Of a DNA stretch of 64,000 bases, positions 29,191-38,041 are shown piece by piece. The position numbers and the translations under genes were made by a program. The notes under the pieces were generated by a model. That model worked only from the letters and a program-made list of their open reading frames with translations, did not search any database and was not told the origin of the DNA. The stretch covers positions 682,001-746,000 of the forward strand of contig NZ_QGTD01000008.1 in assembly GCF_003176895.1 (NCBI RefSeq). The letters run 5' to 3'. This DNA is from Gracilibacillus dipsosauri. Lineage in GTDB: Bacteria > Bacillota > Bacilli > Bacillales > Amphibacillaceae. How positions within the stretch are numbered: the stretch's first letter is position 1; the number at the start of each line of letters is the position of its first letter.

Positions 29191-30576
29191 TTAAAGTGGT
29201 TCCATCACGATCTCCATGTCTTTTAAATAGGATTTAAAACGACTATGCTCATCTTTTAAGAGACGACTATATTTACCGATATTTAATTCAACATTTCCGA
29301 ATGCTTTTCCGTAAACATTAATCGACATTTCTGTAAAATTACCGATTGTCCATTGCAATTCTGTCATTTCTAATTGTATTTGTTCTATATCTTTCGTAAC
29401 CTTCTCCAATGAATGACGTTGTTTTAGTAGGACAATTCGTTCTTTTGTATTCAACCCACTCTGTTTTTTCTTTTTCTGTAATTGGTTACCGAGTAAAACC
29501 AATTTGTTTTGATTATCCTTTAATGCCGACAGCTGTTCATTCAATTGTTCCACCTGTTCACTAACTTTCTTGTTAATTCCCAAGGCTAATTCTGTCTTTG
29601 TAAAAGCAAAATTGCCCACATTCTTTACTTCAATTTGTCTTCCTGCTGAATTGGAACCGCCAATAATACTTCCATTCTGACATATAATATCTCCTTCAGC
29701 AACACAATCACTATGAAGAATCGACTTTTTTACAACAAGATTATTTCCTGTTTCTATCTTCGCCTGATTAATGTAATTGGTTTCAATATTTCCTTCAGCT
29801 TTAATGTAGGCTTTATCCATACCTGAGATTCCTTCATTGATAACAATATTTCCCCCTGCTTGTAGAAATGCCCCTTCCACAAGACCACTGATGAACAAAT
29901 CTCCTTTTGCTTTCACAGAATAGCCTGTACCAACATTTCCTCTTATCGTAACAGAACCGACAAAATCGATATTCCCTGTTTCTAGAGATAAATCTCCGCT
30001 TAATTCATATAGTGGAAATACATGTATAAATTTTGTCGTGATGGATAACTGTCCTTCAGCAGTTGCAACAAATACATTCGTTTCTTCCTCTATCTCTACA
30101 TTTTTTCCTGCTTTCGTTCTAACCCCGACCCCTTTTTTCTGACGAATAGGATTACCGAACACATCCGTTCCTTCTTTCCCCTCTGTTGCAGGTACTATCG
30201 TCGCAATCTTGTCACCTTTATTAACACTTGGTATTTTAGTCACATCACGAAAAGAGAATTTTTCTTCCTCAGAAATAGATGAATTTAATGTTATTTTCCA
30301 TTCTAAATAGCCATCCTCGCCATTCTCGGGTGGAATCCCTTTTGCAATTATTAAAGGTTGATGATTAGCAAGGATCTGTTTCCAATCTGATTGTTGCCAT
30401 TCTACTAAACCAAAGTTGATTTTTGCTTTTTCTATTAAAAAACCTACATCTTCCTCTGTAACTTCATCGAAAAAACTTGAATCGAGCAATTCAATCCAAG
30501 CCTTTAACTTATCCTTTGAATAATTCACGCGAAGAACATCTTTAAGTTCCATCTTATTCATGCCCCATTTACACAT
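29191..30576 (-). CDS. fapA: FapA, DUF342 flagellar assembly protein A-like
   Basis: DUF342 protein with a polymer-forming beta-solenoid core. The 461-aa protein has an N-terminal domain, the GDKIATIVPATEGKEGTDVFG motif seen in pieces around residue 135-160, a glycine-rich run of short beta repeats (about 190-310; GNIDFVGSVTIRGNV and similar), and a coiled coil (about 330-415). FapA-type proteins have been linked to flagellar assembly and membrane insertion, but the exact role in Bacilli is not established. In-frame ATGs at codons 6 and 9 are alternatives and none has a strong ribosome site. It is inserted between sigD and swrB relative to B. subtilis. Confidence 0.87.
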   Translation of the reverse strand: MCKWGMNKMELKDVLRVNYSKDKLKAWIELLDSSFFDEVTEEDVGFLIEKAKINFGLVEWQQSDWKQILANHQPLIIAKGIPPENGEDGYLEWKITLNSSISEEEKFSFRDVTKIPSVNKGDKIATIVPATEGKEGTDVFGNPIRQKKGVGVRTKAGKNVEIEEETNVFVATAEGQLSITTKFIHVFPLYELSGDLSLETGNIDFVGSVTIRGNVGTGYSVKAKGDLFISGLVEGAFLQAGGNIVINEGISGMDKAYIKAEGNIETNYINQAKIETGNNLVVKKSILHSDCVAEGDIICQNGSIIGGSNSAGRQIEVKNVGNFAFTKTELALGINKKVSEQVEQLNEQLSALKDNQNKLVLLGNQLQKKKKQSGLNTKERIVLLKQRHSLEKVTKDIEQIQLEMTELQWTIGNFTEMSINVYGKAFGNVELNIGKYSRLLKDEHSRFKSYLKDMEIVMEPL

Positions 30577-30585
30577 TATTTTATT

Positions 30586-31338
30586 CTAGGAGAACATCTG
30601 TCTGATTTTAAAAATTGCCTGTTTATGAATTTGAGAAATTCTAGAGGTTGTTAAGCCTAAAGCTTTGCCAATCTCTGTGAAGGTCAATTCCTTATCATAG
30701 AATAAACTTAGAACCAATTGCTCGTTCTCATTCAATTTTTGAATATGTTGACTTAATTGATGAAGTTTTTCCTGCTTTAATACATTTTCTTCAGGCGTTA
30801 GTTCTTTTTCGTCTGGTATATGATAACCAATTCCTTCTTTATATTCATCATTTGCCCCTTTGTCCTCCATTGAAAGTAAGTTGGAAAAGAAACTATCCTT
30901 AATTACTTCCTCAACTTCTTCTTTTTTCATTTTTAGATGTGCAGCAATTTCTTCAGCACTAACTTCTCTTTGAAGTTGTTGTTCTAATGCTTCCACAGCA
31001 AAATCAATCTTTTTCACTTTTTCTCGAGCTGATCTCGGTAACCAATCTTCCTTGCGTAGGCCATCGATAATGGCACCTTTTATTCGAAAGGATGCATAGG
31101 TATCAAACTTCAAGTCCCGATTTGGGTCAAATTTAAGGATAGCATCATATAACCCGAATAACCCCAAGCTTCTTAAATCTTCTTTTTGAACACTTTTCGG
31201 CAGATTGGATGCGATTCGTTGGACATGATATTGTACTAAATACATATAATGGTCAATTAATTGATTGGTATTATCTTCGTTTTTATTCTGAATCCATTCG
31301 TTCCATATTGACCTTTCTTCAATACCAACCTTTCCCAT
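30586..31338 (-). CDS. sigD: Motility sigma factor sigma-D (FliA family)
   Basis: Sigma-28 class factor for late flagellar, chemotaxis and autolysin genes. The 250-aa protein shows region 2 (YHVQRIASNLPKS; RSLGLFGLYDAILKFDPNR; FDTYASFRIKGAIIDGLRK), region 3 (LPRSAREKVKKID) and region 4 (LTFTEIGKALGLTTSRISQI). The start is set by AGAGGTGGTTAG. Being far from the promoter (about 25 kb) fits the known position-dependent low expression of sigD in B. subtilis. Confidence 0.97.
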   Translation of the reverse strand: MGKVGIEERSIWNEWIQNKNEDNTNQLIDHYMYLVQYHVQRIASNLPKSVQKEDLRSLGLFGLYDAILKFDPNRDLKFDTYASFRIKGAIIDGLRKEDWLPRSAREKVKKIDFAVEALEQQLQREVSAEEIAAHLKMKKEEVEEVIKDSFFSNLLSMEDKGANDEYKEGIGYHIPDEKELTPEENVLKQEKLHQLSQHIQKLNENEQLVLSLFYDKELTFTEIGKALGLTTSRISQIHKQAIFKIRQMFS

Positions 31339-31369
31339 CTAACCACCTCTTTCCTTAATTTCTTCTATC

Positions 31370-31864
31370 TTAGATACATTTCATTTCACTATTAACGGTT
31401 TTGATTGATAGTAGACCAGTATCTGGATCAAATTCTATTGTTCTACCTTTATTCCCACCTACATCCTGCGCAAGAATAGGAATATTTAGTTGATTAAGTT
31501 TAAGAATAACTGCTTCCACATTCCGTTCACCTATACGAAGCATTTGGTTGTCCGAACGAAAGGCAAACATATGAGCACCACCAGCTAATTTCGCTTTTAG
31601 GGAATGCTTATTTACTCCCTGCTTTATAAGTAATTCCAATAATAGATCAATTCCCGTATCAGCATATTTCATTCCATTTCTATTCTCTCTTTTTGATGCA
31701 GTAGAATCTGGTAACATGATATGAGCTAGTCCTGCTACTTTTAGCTTTAAATCATAAATAACGACTCCAACACAAGACCCTAATCCTGACGTTTTTAAAA
31801 GGTGAGGAGCGTTCGCTACTTTTACATCAGCAATTCCAACCTTTACTATCGTTGAAGTTATCAT
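31370..31864 (-). CDS. cheD: Chemoreceptor glutamine deamidase CheD
   Basis: Deamidates receptor glutamines and interacts with CheC. The 164-aa protein has the catalytic cysteine in LGSCVGVVIYD, the histidine in GLAHIMLPDS, and the KLAGGAHMF segment. The start overlaps the cheC stop by 4 bp (ATGA), suggesting coupled translation and balanced amounts of the CheC-CheD pair. Confidence 0.97.
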   Translation of the reverse strand: MITSTIVKVGIADVKVANAPHLLKTSGLGSCVGVVIYDLKLKVAGLAHIMLPDSTASKRENRNGMKYADTGIDLLLELLIKQGVNKHSLKAKLAGGAHMFAFRSDNQMLRIGERNVEAVILKLNQLNIPILAQDVGGNKGRTIEFDPDTGLLSIKTVNSEMKCI

Positions 31865-32496
31865 TGATTTTGTACTCCTAACGCTCGGAAGATTTTAGCA
31901 AAGGATTCTGGATCAGGAAGCAAGAAAAAATGCCCTTTTACTTGTGTTCCGCCATTTTCCCCTTCTTCAATCATCGTATCAATCATAATGGCGTAATCAC
32001 TCTCTTGCGATATTTCTACTAGACCTTCCATCAATATAGCGGCAGCCATATCTATGACAAGTGTTGGGACAGTTGGTTGAAGGTTCAGTGTTGTAAAATC
32101 GGACAAGGATGATAAATACGATCCAGATAAAATATTACCAACCTCTGACAATGCCGAATAGGCAAGGGGGTTATCCTCCATTAAAGTCGTTTGGAAATGA
32201 TTATCTCCTGTTAATTGCTGTACGAGTGTATCTGCTTCCTCTGGTGAAAGGATGAAAAACATACTCCCAGGTGCATCACCTTGAATTCGCAAAAATACCG
32301 CAACGATCAGTCTTTCCGGCCCACCAACCAAATCTATTAACTCATTAAAATCAACAATCTTTATATACGGGATGGACATATCGATTTTTTTATTTAATAG
32401 CTCAGATAAGGCTGTCGCTGCATTTCCTGCACCTATGTTGCCAATTTCTTTTAATACATCAAGATGTATTTGGGTCAACTGATCTAAACGATCCAT
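31861..32496 (-). CDS. cheC: CheY-P phosphatase CheC
   Basis: Dephosphorylates CheY-P and helps adaptation with CheD. The 211-aa protein has the two internal repeats with active-site helices: LKEIGNIGAGNAATALSEL and ALSEVGNILSGSYLSSLS, each supplying the E..N pattern. The ATG overlaps the cheW stop as TAATG. Gene order cheA-cheW-cheC-cheD-sigD is as in B. subtilis. Confidence 0.97.
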   Translation of the reverse strand: MDRLDQLTQIHLDVLKEIGNIGAGNAATALSELLNKKIDMSIPYIKIVDFNELIDLVGGPERLIVAVFLRIQGDAPGSMFFILSPEEADTLVQQLTGDNHFQTTLMEDNPLAYSALSEVGNILSGSYLSSLSDFTTLNLQPTVPTLVIDMAAAILMEGLVEISQESDYAIMIDTMIEEGENGGTQVKGHFFLLPDPESFAKIFRALGVQNQ

Positions 32497-32969
32497 TATT
32501 TTTGGACCTCTTCTGCTTCTATCTTCCCTTGATAGGAATCAGCTGAGAGTACCTTTTCTAAATTCAATATCATGACTAATCTTTTGCCTATTTTCGCAAC
32601 ACCTTCTATATAATCCACATCTACTGTGCCAACTACTTTTGGTGCAGGCTCTATGTCTTCTGATTGTATATCTATGACATCGTAGGCAGCATCTACAATA
32701 AGTCCAATGTTGTATTTATCCTGATGAATGATGATAATCCTTGTGCTATCTGTTTGCGGAATACGATCCATGCCAAATCTTTCACGAAGATCAATAATTG
32801 GTGTGACAACTCCACGTAGATTAATGACACCTTTTACAAATTTCGCAGTTTTAGGAACTCTTGTTATTTGTTGCATTCGCTCGATTCCACCAATTATTTC
32901 AACTGGAAGTGCATATTCTTCCTTATCAAGTTCAATGATGATCGATTTTTTCACTTGCTTTTCTTCCAT
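32496..32969 (-). CDS. cheW: Chemotaxis coupling protein CheW
   Basis: Links receptors to CheA. The 157-aa protein is a single SH3-like CheW domain with VEIIGGIERMQQITRVPKT, FVKGVINLRGVVTPIIDLRER and IIIIHQDKYNIGLIVDAAYDV. It lies 12 bp downstream of cheA. Confidence 0.97.
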   Translation of the reverse strand: MEEKQVKKSIIIELDKEEYALPVEIIGGIERMQQITRVPKTAKFVKGVINLRGVVTPIIDLRERFGMDRIPQTDSTRIIIIHQDKYNIGLIVDAAYDVIDIQSEDIEPAPKVVGTVDVDYIEGVAKIGKRLVMILNLEKVLSADSYQGKIEAEEVQK

Positions 32970-32980
32970 GACGACACCTC

Positions 32981-34984
32981 CTAACTAATTAATGTATTCG
33001 TATCTACAATCAAGGCTACCTGACCATCGCCTAAAATGGTTGCACCAGAAATCGCAAATACGTCCCCTAGATAATCCCCTAGTGATTTTAAAACAATTTC
33101 ATGCTGTCCAATAAATTTATTTACAATTAAACCAGCCATTTTCTCCCCTTTGCGAATGATGACAACCGAATAATGCTCCTCTTCGGTTTCTCCAGCTGGT
33201 ATTTCAAACACATTTTTCAAGGAAACTAATGGTACTACCTTTCCTCTAAAGTCAATGACTTCTTTATTATGGGCATTCAGAATATCGTTCTTGTGAATGA
33301 TTGCTGTTTCAATAATGGATGAAAGTGGTATGGCATATTTTTCTTCTTCCACTTCAACGAGCAACACAGAAATTATGGATAAAGTTAGTGGCAATTGAAT
33401 CGAAAATAATGACCCTTTTCCTTCTTCAGATTCAATGGTTAAAGTTCCACCAAGTGATTCAATAGTATTCCTTACAACATCTAATCCAACACCTCGTCCA
33501 GAAATGTCTGAAATCTTATCAGCCGTAGAAAAACCACTTGACATAATTAATTGATGTACCTGTTGATCAGTCAATGTTTCTGCTTCCTCTGAAGTAATTA
33601 CCTGATTGGCAATAGCTTTCTCAAGTACCTTCTCTCGATTAATACCCGCACCATCATCTGCTATTTCGATAAAGACATGGTTACCACTGTGATATGCCTT
33701 TAATGTCAAATGACCCTCTTCCTGTTTGCCTTTAGCCTTACGCTTTTCAGGAGTTTCGATCCCGTGGTCTAAAGAATTGCGAATTAAATGAACCAAAGGG
33801 TCACCAATTTCATCAATAACCGTACGATCTAATTCTGTTTCGGCACCAATTATTTCAAGATTAATCCTTTTACCTAAATCCTTCGACAGCTGTCGAACCA
33901 TTCTTGGAAATCGATTAAATACTTGCTCTACAGGAACCATTCTCATATTCAAAATGATGTTCTGCAAATCACCAGTTACTCTTGTCATTCTCTCCACCGT
34001 TTCGGATAGATCTGGATTCTTTAAGTTTGTAGCGATTTGTTCTAGCTGGCCACGATCAATGACTAATTCCTCAAAAAGGTTCATTAATCCATCTAGACGA
34101 TCGATATTCACTCGAATTGTTTTGCTCGTAACTGCTTTTTGCGTGTTATTTTTTTCAGACTCTTTTTCTTGTGGCTTGGATGTTTTTGGTTCATCTTTAG
34201 CTTTTGGTGGTTCTGATTGGGTTTGAAATGAAAATTCTCGAACAGTTACTTTATCGATTTCCGATACTTTCCTTACTCTTTGTTCAATGTCATTTGCATC
34301 GTGTTTTGTAATAAGTAATACATGAAAATCTAAATCAAAATTTTCTTCTTCTAATTCTTGAACAGCCGGTTCTGACTTAATTACCTCACCGACTTGTTCT
34401 AACACCTCAAAGATCATATACACTCGAGCTGCTTTTAGTAAACAATTATCATTTAATTTGACGTATACTTCGAAATTCTTAAAGTCCTTCTCTGCTGATT
34501 GTTGGAGAACAGCCATTTCAAATTCATCGAGTTTACTGAAATGGACATTATCACTAGTAGTTTGTTCGCTTTCTTCAATTATTTGCACCTCACGATCTGG
34601 TGCCTCGTTGTTTTCAATCTGTTGAAGCTGTTTGACAAGCTGTTGTACATCAGAAGAACCATTTCCTCCCTCAGCAATATCGAAAACCATACCTTCTAAC
34701 TGGTCAACCGCTTGAAATATTACGTCAATCATCGTAGAGTTGACCACTATCTTTTCATTTCTTACAGCATCCAATACATTTTCCATTTTATGTGTCAAAT
34801 CAGCAATGTCTTGAAAGCCCATCGTAGCAGCCATGCCTTTAAGTGTGTGTGCTGAGCGAAATATTTCGCCAATTGTATTCAAATTAGTAGGTTCCTTTTC
34901 TAGAACAAGCAGCTGATCATTTAGGGACTGGATATGTTCTTTACTTTCTTCGATAAAGACTTCTAAATACTCATTATTTTCCAA
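32981..34984 (-). CDS. cheA: Chemotaxis histidine kinase CheA
   Basis: Sensor kinase passing phosphate to CheY and CheB. The protein of about 667 aa has an HPt domain (FRSAHTLKGMAATMGF, phosphorylated histidine H46 from my start), a CheY/CheB-binding region, a dimerisation helix pair (LMNLFEELVIDRGQL), the kinase domain (LIRNSLDHGIETPEKR, N box; IADDGAGI; ISGRGVGLDVV) and a C-terminal CheW-like domain. I favour the TTG at 34984, six bases after AGAGGTGAGG; it gives MENNEYLEVFIEESKEH, aligning with known CheA starts. A GTG at 34993 overlaps the ribosome site. Confidence 0.96.
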   Translation of the reverse strand: MENNEYLEVFIEESKEHIQSLNDQLLVLEKEPTNLNTIGEIFRSAHTLKGMAATMGFQDIADLTHKMENVLDAVRNEKIVVNSTMIDVIFQAVDQLEGMVFDIAEGGNGSSDVQQLVKQLQQIENNEAPDREVQIIEESEQTTSDNVHFSKLDEFEMAVLQQSAEKDFKNFEVYVKLNDNCLLKAARVYMIFEVLEQVGEVIKSEPAVQELEEENFDLDFHVLLITKHDANDIEQRVRKVSEIDKVTVREFSFQTQSEPPKAKDEPKTSKPQEKESEKNNTQKAVTSKTIRVNIDRLDGLMNLFEELVIDRGQLEQIATNLKNPDLSETVERMTRVTGDLQNIILNMRMVPVEQVFNRFPRMVRQLSKDLGKRINLEIIGAETELDRTVIDEIGDPLVHLIRNSLDHGIETPEKRKAKGKQEEGHLTLKAYHSGNHVFIEIADDGAGINREKVLEKAIANQVITSEEAETLTDQQVHQLIMSSGFSTADKISDISGRGVGLDVVRNTIESLGGTLTIESEEGKGSLFSIQLPLTLSIISVLLVEVEEEKYAIPLSSIIETAIIHKNDILNAHNKEVIDFRGKVVPLVSLKNVFEIPAGETEEEHYSVVIIRKGEKMAGLIVNKFIGQHEIVLKSLGDYLGDVFAISGATILGDGQVALIVDTNTLIS

Positions 34985-35003
34985 TTTCCTCACCTCTCAT
35001 ATG

Positions 35004-36062
35004 TTAGACTTTTTCCTGCAAGATTGTGCTTATATCTTGGATATCTAAAACATAATCTACTAAACTAGTTCTTTCGGCGGCTTGTGGCATTCCATAAACA
35101 ACACAGGTTTCTTTAGATTGGGAAATGGTAATCGTTCTCGGATGCCTCTGTTTCAATTGAACTATACCATTAGATCCATCCTTCCCCATTCCTGTTAGAA
35201 TAATAGAAAGGGGATGACAATGAGGTAACCTTGCAATCGAACCAAACAAGACATCCACCGAGGGTTGGTGACCATTTACCGGTTCGCGCTTTGACACTTT
35301 AGCAATCAATTCCGCCCCATTCCCTATCACCTCAAACTGTTTCCCACCTTCTGCTATGTAGACCTTACCCTTTTCAATTAAATCACCATTTTCCACTTCT
35401 TTTACTTCTACATTGGATAATTTATTCAAGCGATCTGCAAGTGATTTGGTAAAACCTTTTGGCATATGCTGCACAACTACAATTGGTGCCTTAAAATCAC
35501 TTGGTAGATTGGTGATAATCTCCTGTAATGCTCTCGGACCTCCCGTTGAAGAGCCAATCGCAATGATCGGATTGACCATAGGGCGATTACGTTTTAGAAA
35601 TCGGCTTTCTGTATCCAAAGAAACCGATTTTGCTTTCTCTCTTTTTTGAAAGGTGGATATGTTAGAAACTACTGCCTGCTCGACTTTACTGATAATCTCT
35701 TGTTGGATCTCTTTAATATTCAATGAAATCGAACCAGATGGCTTTGCGATAAAATCAACTGCGCCTAATGACATTGCTTCCATTGTTTTATCTGCACCTA
35801 TTTTAGTCAAACTGGATAACATAACAACTGGCGTTGGACTCTTCTCCATCATATGAGTTAATGTCGTAATCCCGTCCATAATAGGCATTTCGACATCCAT
35901 TGTCACTACATCAGGCTTCCACTTTTCTACTTTTTCGAGCGCATCTTCTCCGTTTCTCGCTGTAGAAATCACCTCGATTAGTCTAGATTGATTAATAATA
36001 TCTGTGATCATCTTTCTCATGAATGCTGAATCATCTACAACTAACGCAGTATATTTTTTCAT
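35004..36062 (-). CDS. cheB: Chemotaxis protein-glutamate methylesterase CheB
   Basis: Removes receptor methyl groups, acting in adaptation. The 352-aa protein has the receiver domain (VVDD at 8-11, phosphorylated D56 in VTMDVEMPIMDG) and the esterase domain with serine (AIGSSTGGPRAL), histidine (VVVQHMPKGFTKSLA) and aspartate (LTGMGKDGSNG) of the triad. It lies between flhG and cheA. Confidence 0.97.
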   Translation of the reverse strand: MKKYTALVVDDSAFMRKMITDIINQSRLIEVISTARNGEDALEKVEKWKPDVVTMDVEMPIMDGITTLTHMMEKSPTPVVMLSSLTKIGADKTMEAMSLGAVDFIAKPSGSISLNIKEIQQEIISKVEQAVVSNISTFQKREKAKSVSLDTESRFLKRNRPMVNPIIAIGSSTGGPRALQEIITNLPSDFKAPIVVVQHMPKGFTKSLADRLNKLSNVEVKEVENGDLIEKGKVYIAEGGKQFEVIGNGAELIAKVSKREPVNGHQPSVDVLFGSIARLPHCHPLSIILTGMGKDGSNGIVQLKQRHPRTITISQSKETCVVYGMPQAAERTSLVDYVLDIQDISTILQEKV

Positions 36063-36091
36063 TCAGTTCTACCTTCCTGTCATTGGCTAAG

Positions 36092-36952
36092 TTAAAGTCG
36101 AGATAAATATTGTTTCAATTCCTTTAGAAAATCTTTACCTTTCCGCTTTTTTCTTGGCGCGATTCCTAAAAATTGGTCAGTGATTTGATCAATGGCCACA
36201 GATGCCTTCGATTTTGGGTTCTTCAGTAAAAAGGGATGCTGTTCGATAACTGCCGACATCACGACAGGATCATCCGGAACCATACCTAAAGGAAACATAT
36301 CATACTCAAGAAAACGTTTAATTGCCGTAATCATACGATTCGTTATCATATCTCCTTGTTGCTTATTCATCACCCTATTTAAAATAAGATGGACCTGTGT
36401 TTTTTTATACGATAGAATATGTTTCACCATTGAATAAGCATCTGTGATCGACGTTGGTTCAGGTGTCGTTACAACAAGACAGTCATCCACAGCCTTCATA
36501 TAATGAATCGTTTCTTGTGTTACACCTGCTCCCAAATCAAAGATTACATAGTCGTAGTCATTAAGCATTAGTTCTAATTGTCCTAAAAAATGGGCTAATT
36601 TCTCCTCACCCAGTTGAAAAATACTTTCTTGTGCATTCCCGCCAGGTATATAGGACAGTGTATTTGGTCCTGATTCTATAATATCATAAATAGACGAATT
36701 TTTCTCGAAAATTTTAAGGATAGAATGCTCAGATGATCTTCCAAGTAATATTTCGATATTCCCCATCCCGATATCCAAGTCAAATAATAGTACTTTTTTA
36801 CCTTTTTTTGAAAGAGAAAGGGAGAAGTTAAGTGCGATATTTGACTTACCTACCCCTCCTTTTCCACTTACAACCGCAATTGTTTTAGCAAGATTTTGAT
36901 GATGGATTCCTTTCATTTTAGCTCTTAGGTGTGATGCTTGATCTGTATTCAT
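36092..36952 (-). CDS. flhG: FlhG, MinD-like ATPase for flagellar placement
   Basis: MinD/ParA-type ATPase (formerly YlxH) that works with the GTPase FlhF to set flagellar number and pattern. The 286-aa protein has the deviant Walker A VVSGKGGVGKSNIALN (30-44), switch region FDLDIGMGNIEILLG and YVIFDLGAGV. The N-terminal HLRAKMKGI segment resembles the FlhF-activating peptide of the family. Its ATG is immediately next to the flhF stop. Confidence 0.96.
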   Translation of the reverse strand: MNTDQASHLRAKMKGIHHQNLAKTIAVVSGKGGVGKSNIALNFSLSLSKKGKKVLLFDLDIGMGNIEILLGRSSEHSILKIFEKNSSIYDIIESGPNTLSYIPGGNAQESIFQLGEEKLAHFLGQLELMLNDYDYVIFDLGAGVTQETIHYMKAVDDCLVVTTPEPTSITDAYSMVKHILSYKKTQVHLILNRVMNKQQGDMITNRMITAIKRFLEYDMFPLGMVPDDPVVMSAVIEQHPFLLKNPKSKASVAIDQITDQFLGIAPRKKRKGKDFLKELKQYLSRL

Positions 36953-38041
36953 TTAATCACCAACTATAAGTTTTGCAATATGATCAATCGAAGCTTCTTC
37001 TATGTCATCCGGTACATCTTGACCTGTTGTTAGGAATGCTATTCCAATGTTGTGTTGCAAAGATAAATTTAGAGCAGCACCATAAGAAGTTGTTTCATCC
37101 TTTTTTGTGAAAATAATTTGTTTAACAGGAACATGACGAAATTGGTCATAAATTGCCTCGAGATCATTACTTTTTGTTGTTAAAGATAAAACTAGATAAG
37201 TATCTACTTCTTCATTTAAATCCATTACATTGCCCAATTCTTCCACATATTTTTCATCCCTGAAATTACGACCAGCTGTATCAACAAAAACGAGATCAAA
37301 ATCTGAAAATTTTTCTCGTGCTTTGTTGTAGTCCTCGAGATTATATGCAACTTCTATCGGAACATCTAAAATTTTTGAATAGGTTTTCAGCTGTTCAATT
37401 GCAGCGATTCGATACGTATCCGTTGTAATAAGCGCCACTTTTTTACGTTCATTAAGAACACTGTGTGCTGCAAGTTTGGCAATGGTCGTTGTTTTCCCAA
37501 CACCTGTTGGTCCTACAAGATGAACGAATTGATTTTGATAATCTGATTTTCCAAAGCTTCCTTTATTAGCTAATCGATGCTTTATTTCAAATGCTAGCTT
37601 TTTCTTCAGTTTCTCCATATCCTCTTCCTGCTCGTTGCTCGTATGGATTGTGTCCACTAGCTCCATTGCTATGTCTTTATTTACTTCTTGATTTTCTAAA
37701 TGGTCAAGTAGTTCTTGATAAGGTAAAGGAAACGTGTGATCTTGATTTTTTTGTTGAATTAATCGCTTCATATCTTTGATTTCTTTTAATAGATGATCTT
37801 GTTTGCCTTCTGCTAATACTGAACTCATAGGCTTTGCAACTACTGGTTTAGATGGAACAGGCTTTTTATGAGGACTATCAATTCCAGCCAGTACTTCTAA
37901 CTTTCTTTTTTTAAATAGTCCTAAAAAACCCCCCTCATGAATGACCTTAGAATTCAGAATAACGGCATCTTCTCCTAATTCTCGGCGAACTATCTGCATT
38001 ACTTCTGGCATTGTCGAACCTTTGATTTTTTTTATTTTCAT
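36953..38041 (-). CDS. flhF: FlhF, SRP-type GTPase for flagellar placement
   Basis: SRP-family GTPase. The 362-aa protein has a basic N-terminal B domain (EVMQIVRRELGEDAVILNS), the N domain and the G domain with [47 protein letters not shown]. The ATG overlaps the flhA stop by 4 bp, and the ribosome site lies within flhA. Confidence 0.97.
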   Translation of the reverse strand: MKIKKIKGSTMPEVMQIVRRELGEDAVILNSKVIHEGGFLGLFKKRKLEVLAGIDSPHKKPVPSKPVVAKPMSSVLAEGKQDHLLKEIKDMKRLIQQKNQDHTFPLPYQELLDHLENQEVNKDIAMELVDTIHTSNEQEEDMEKLKKKLAFEIKHRLANKGSFGKSDYQNQFVHLVGPTGVGKTTTIAKLAAHSVLNERKKVALITTDTYRIAAIEQLKTYSKILDVPIEVAYNLEDYNKAREKFSDFDLVFVDTAGRNFRDEKYVEELGNVMDLNEEVDTYLVLSLTTKSNDLEAIYDQFRHVPVKQIIFTKKDETTSYGAALNLSLQHNIGIAFLTTGQDVPDDIEEASIDHIAKLIVGD

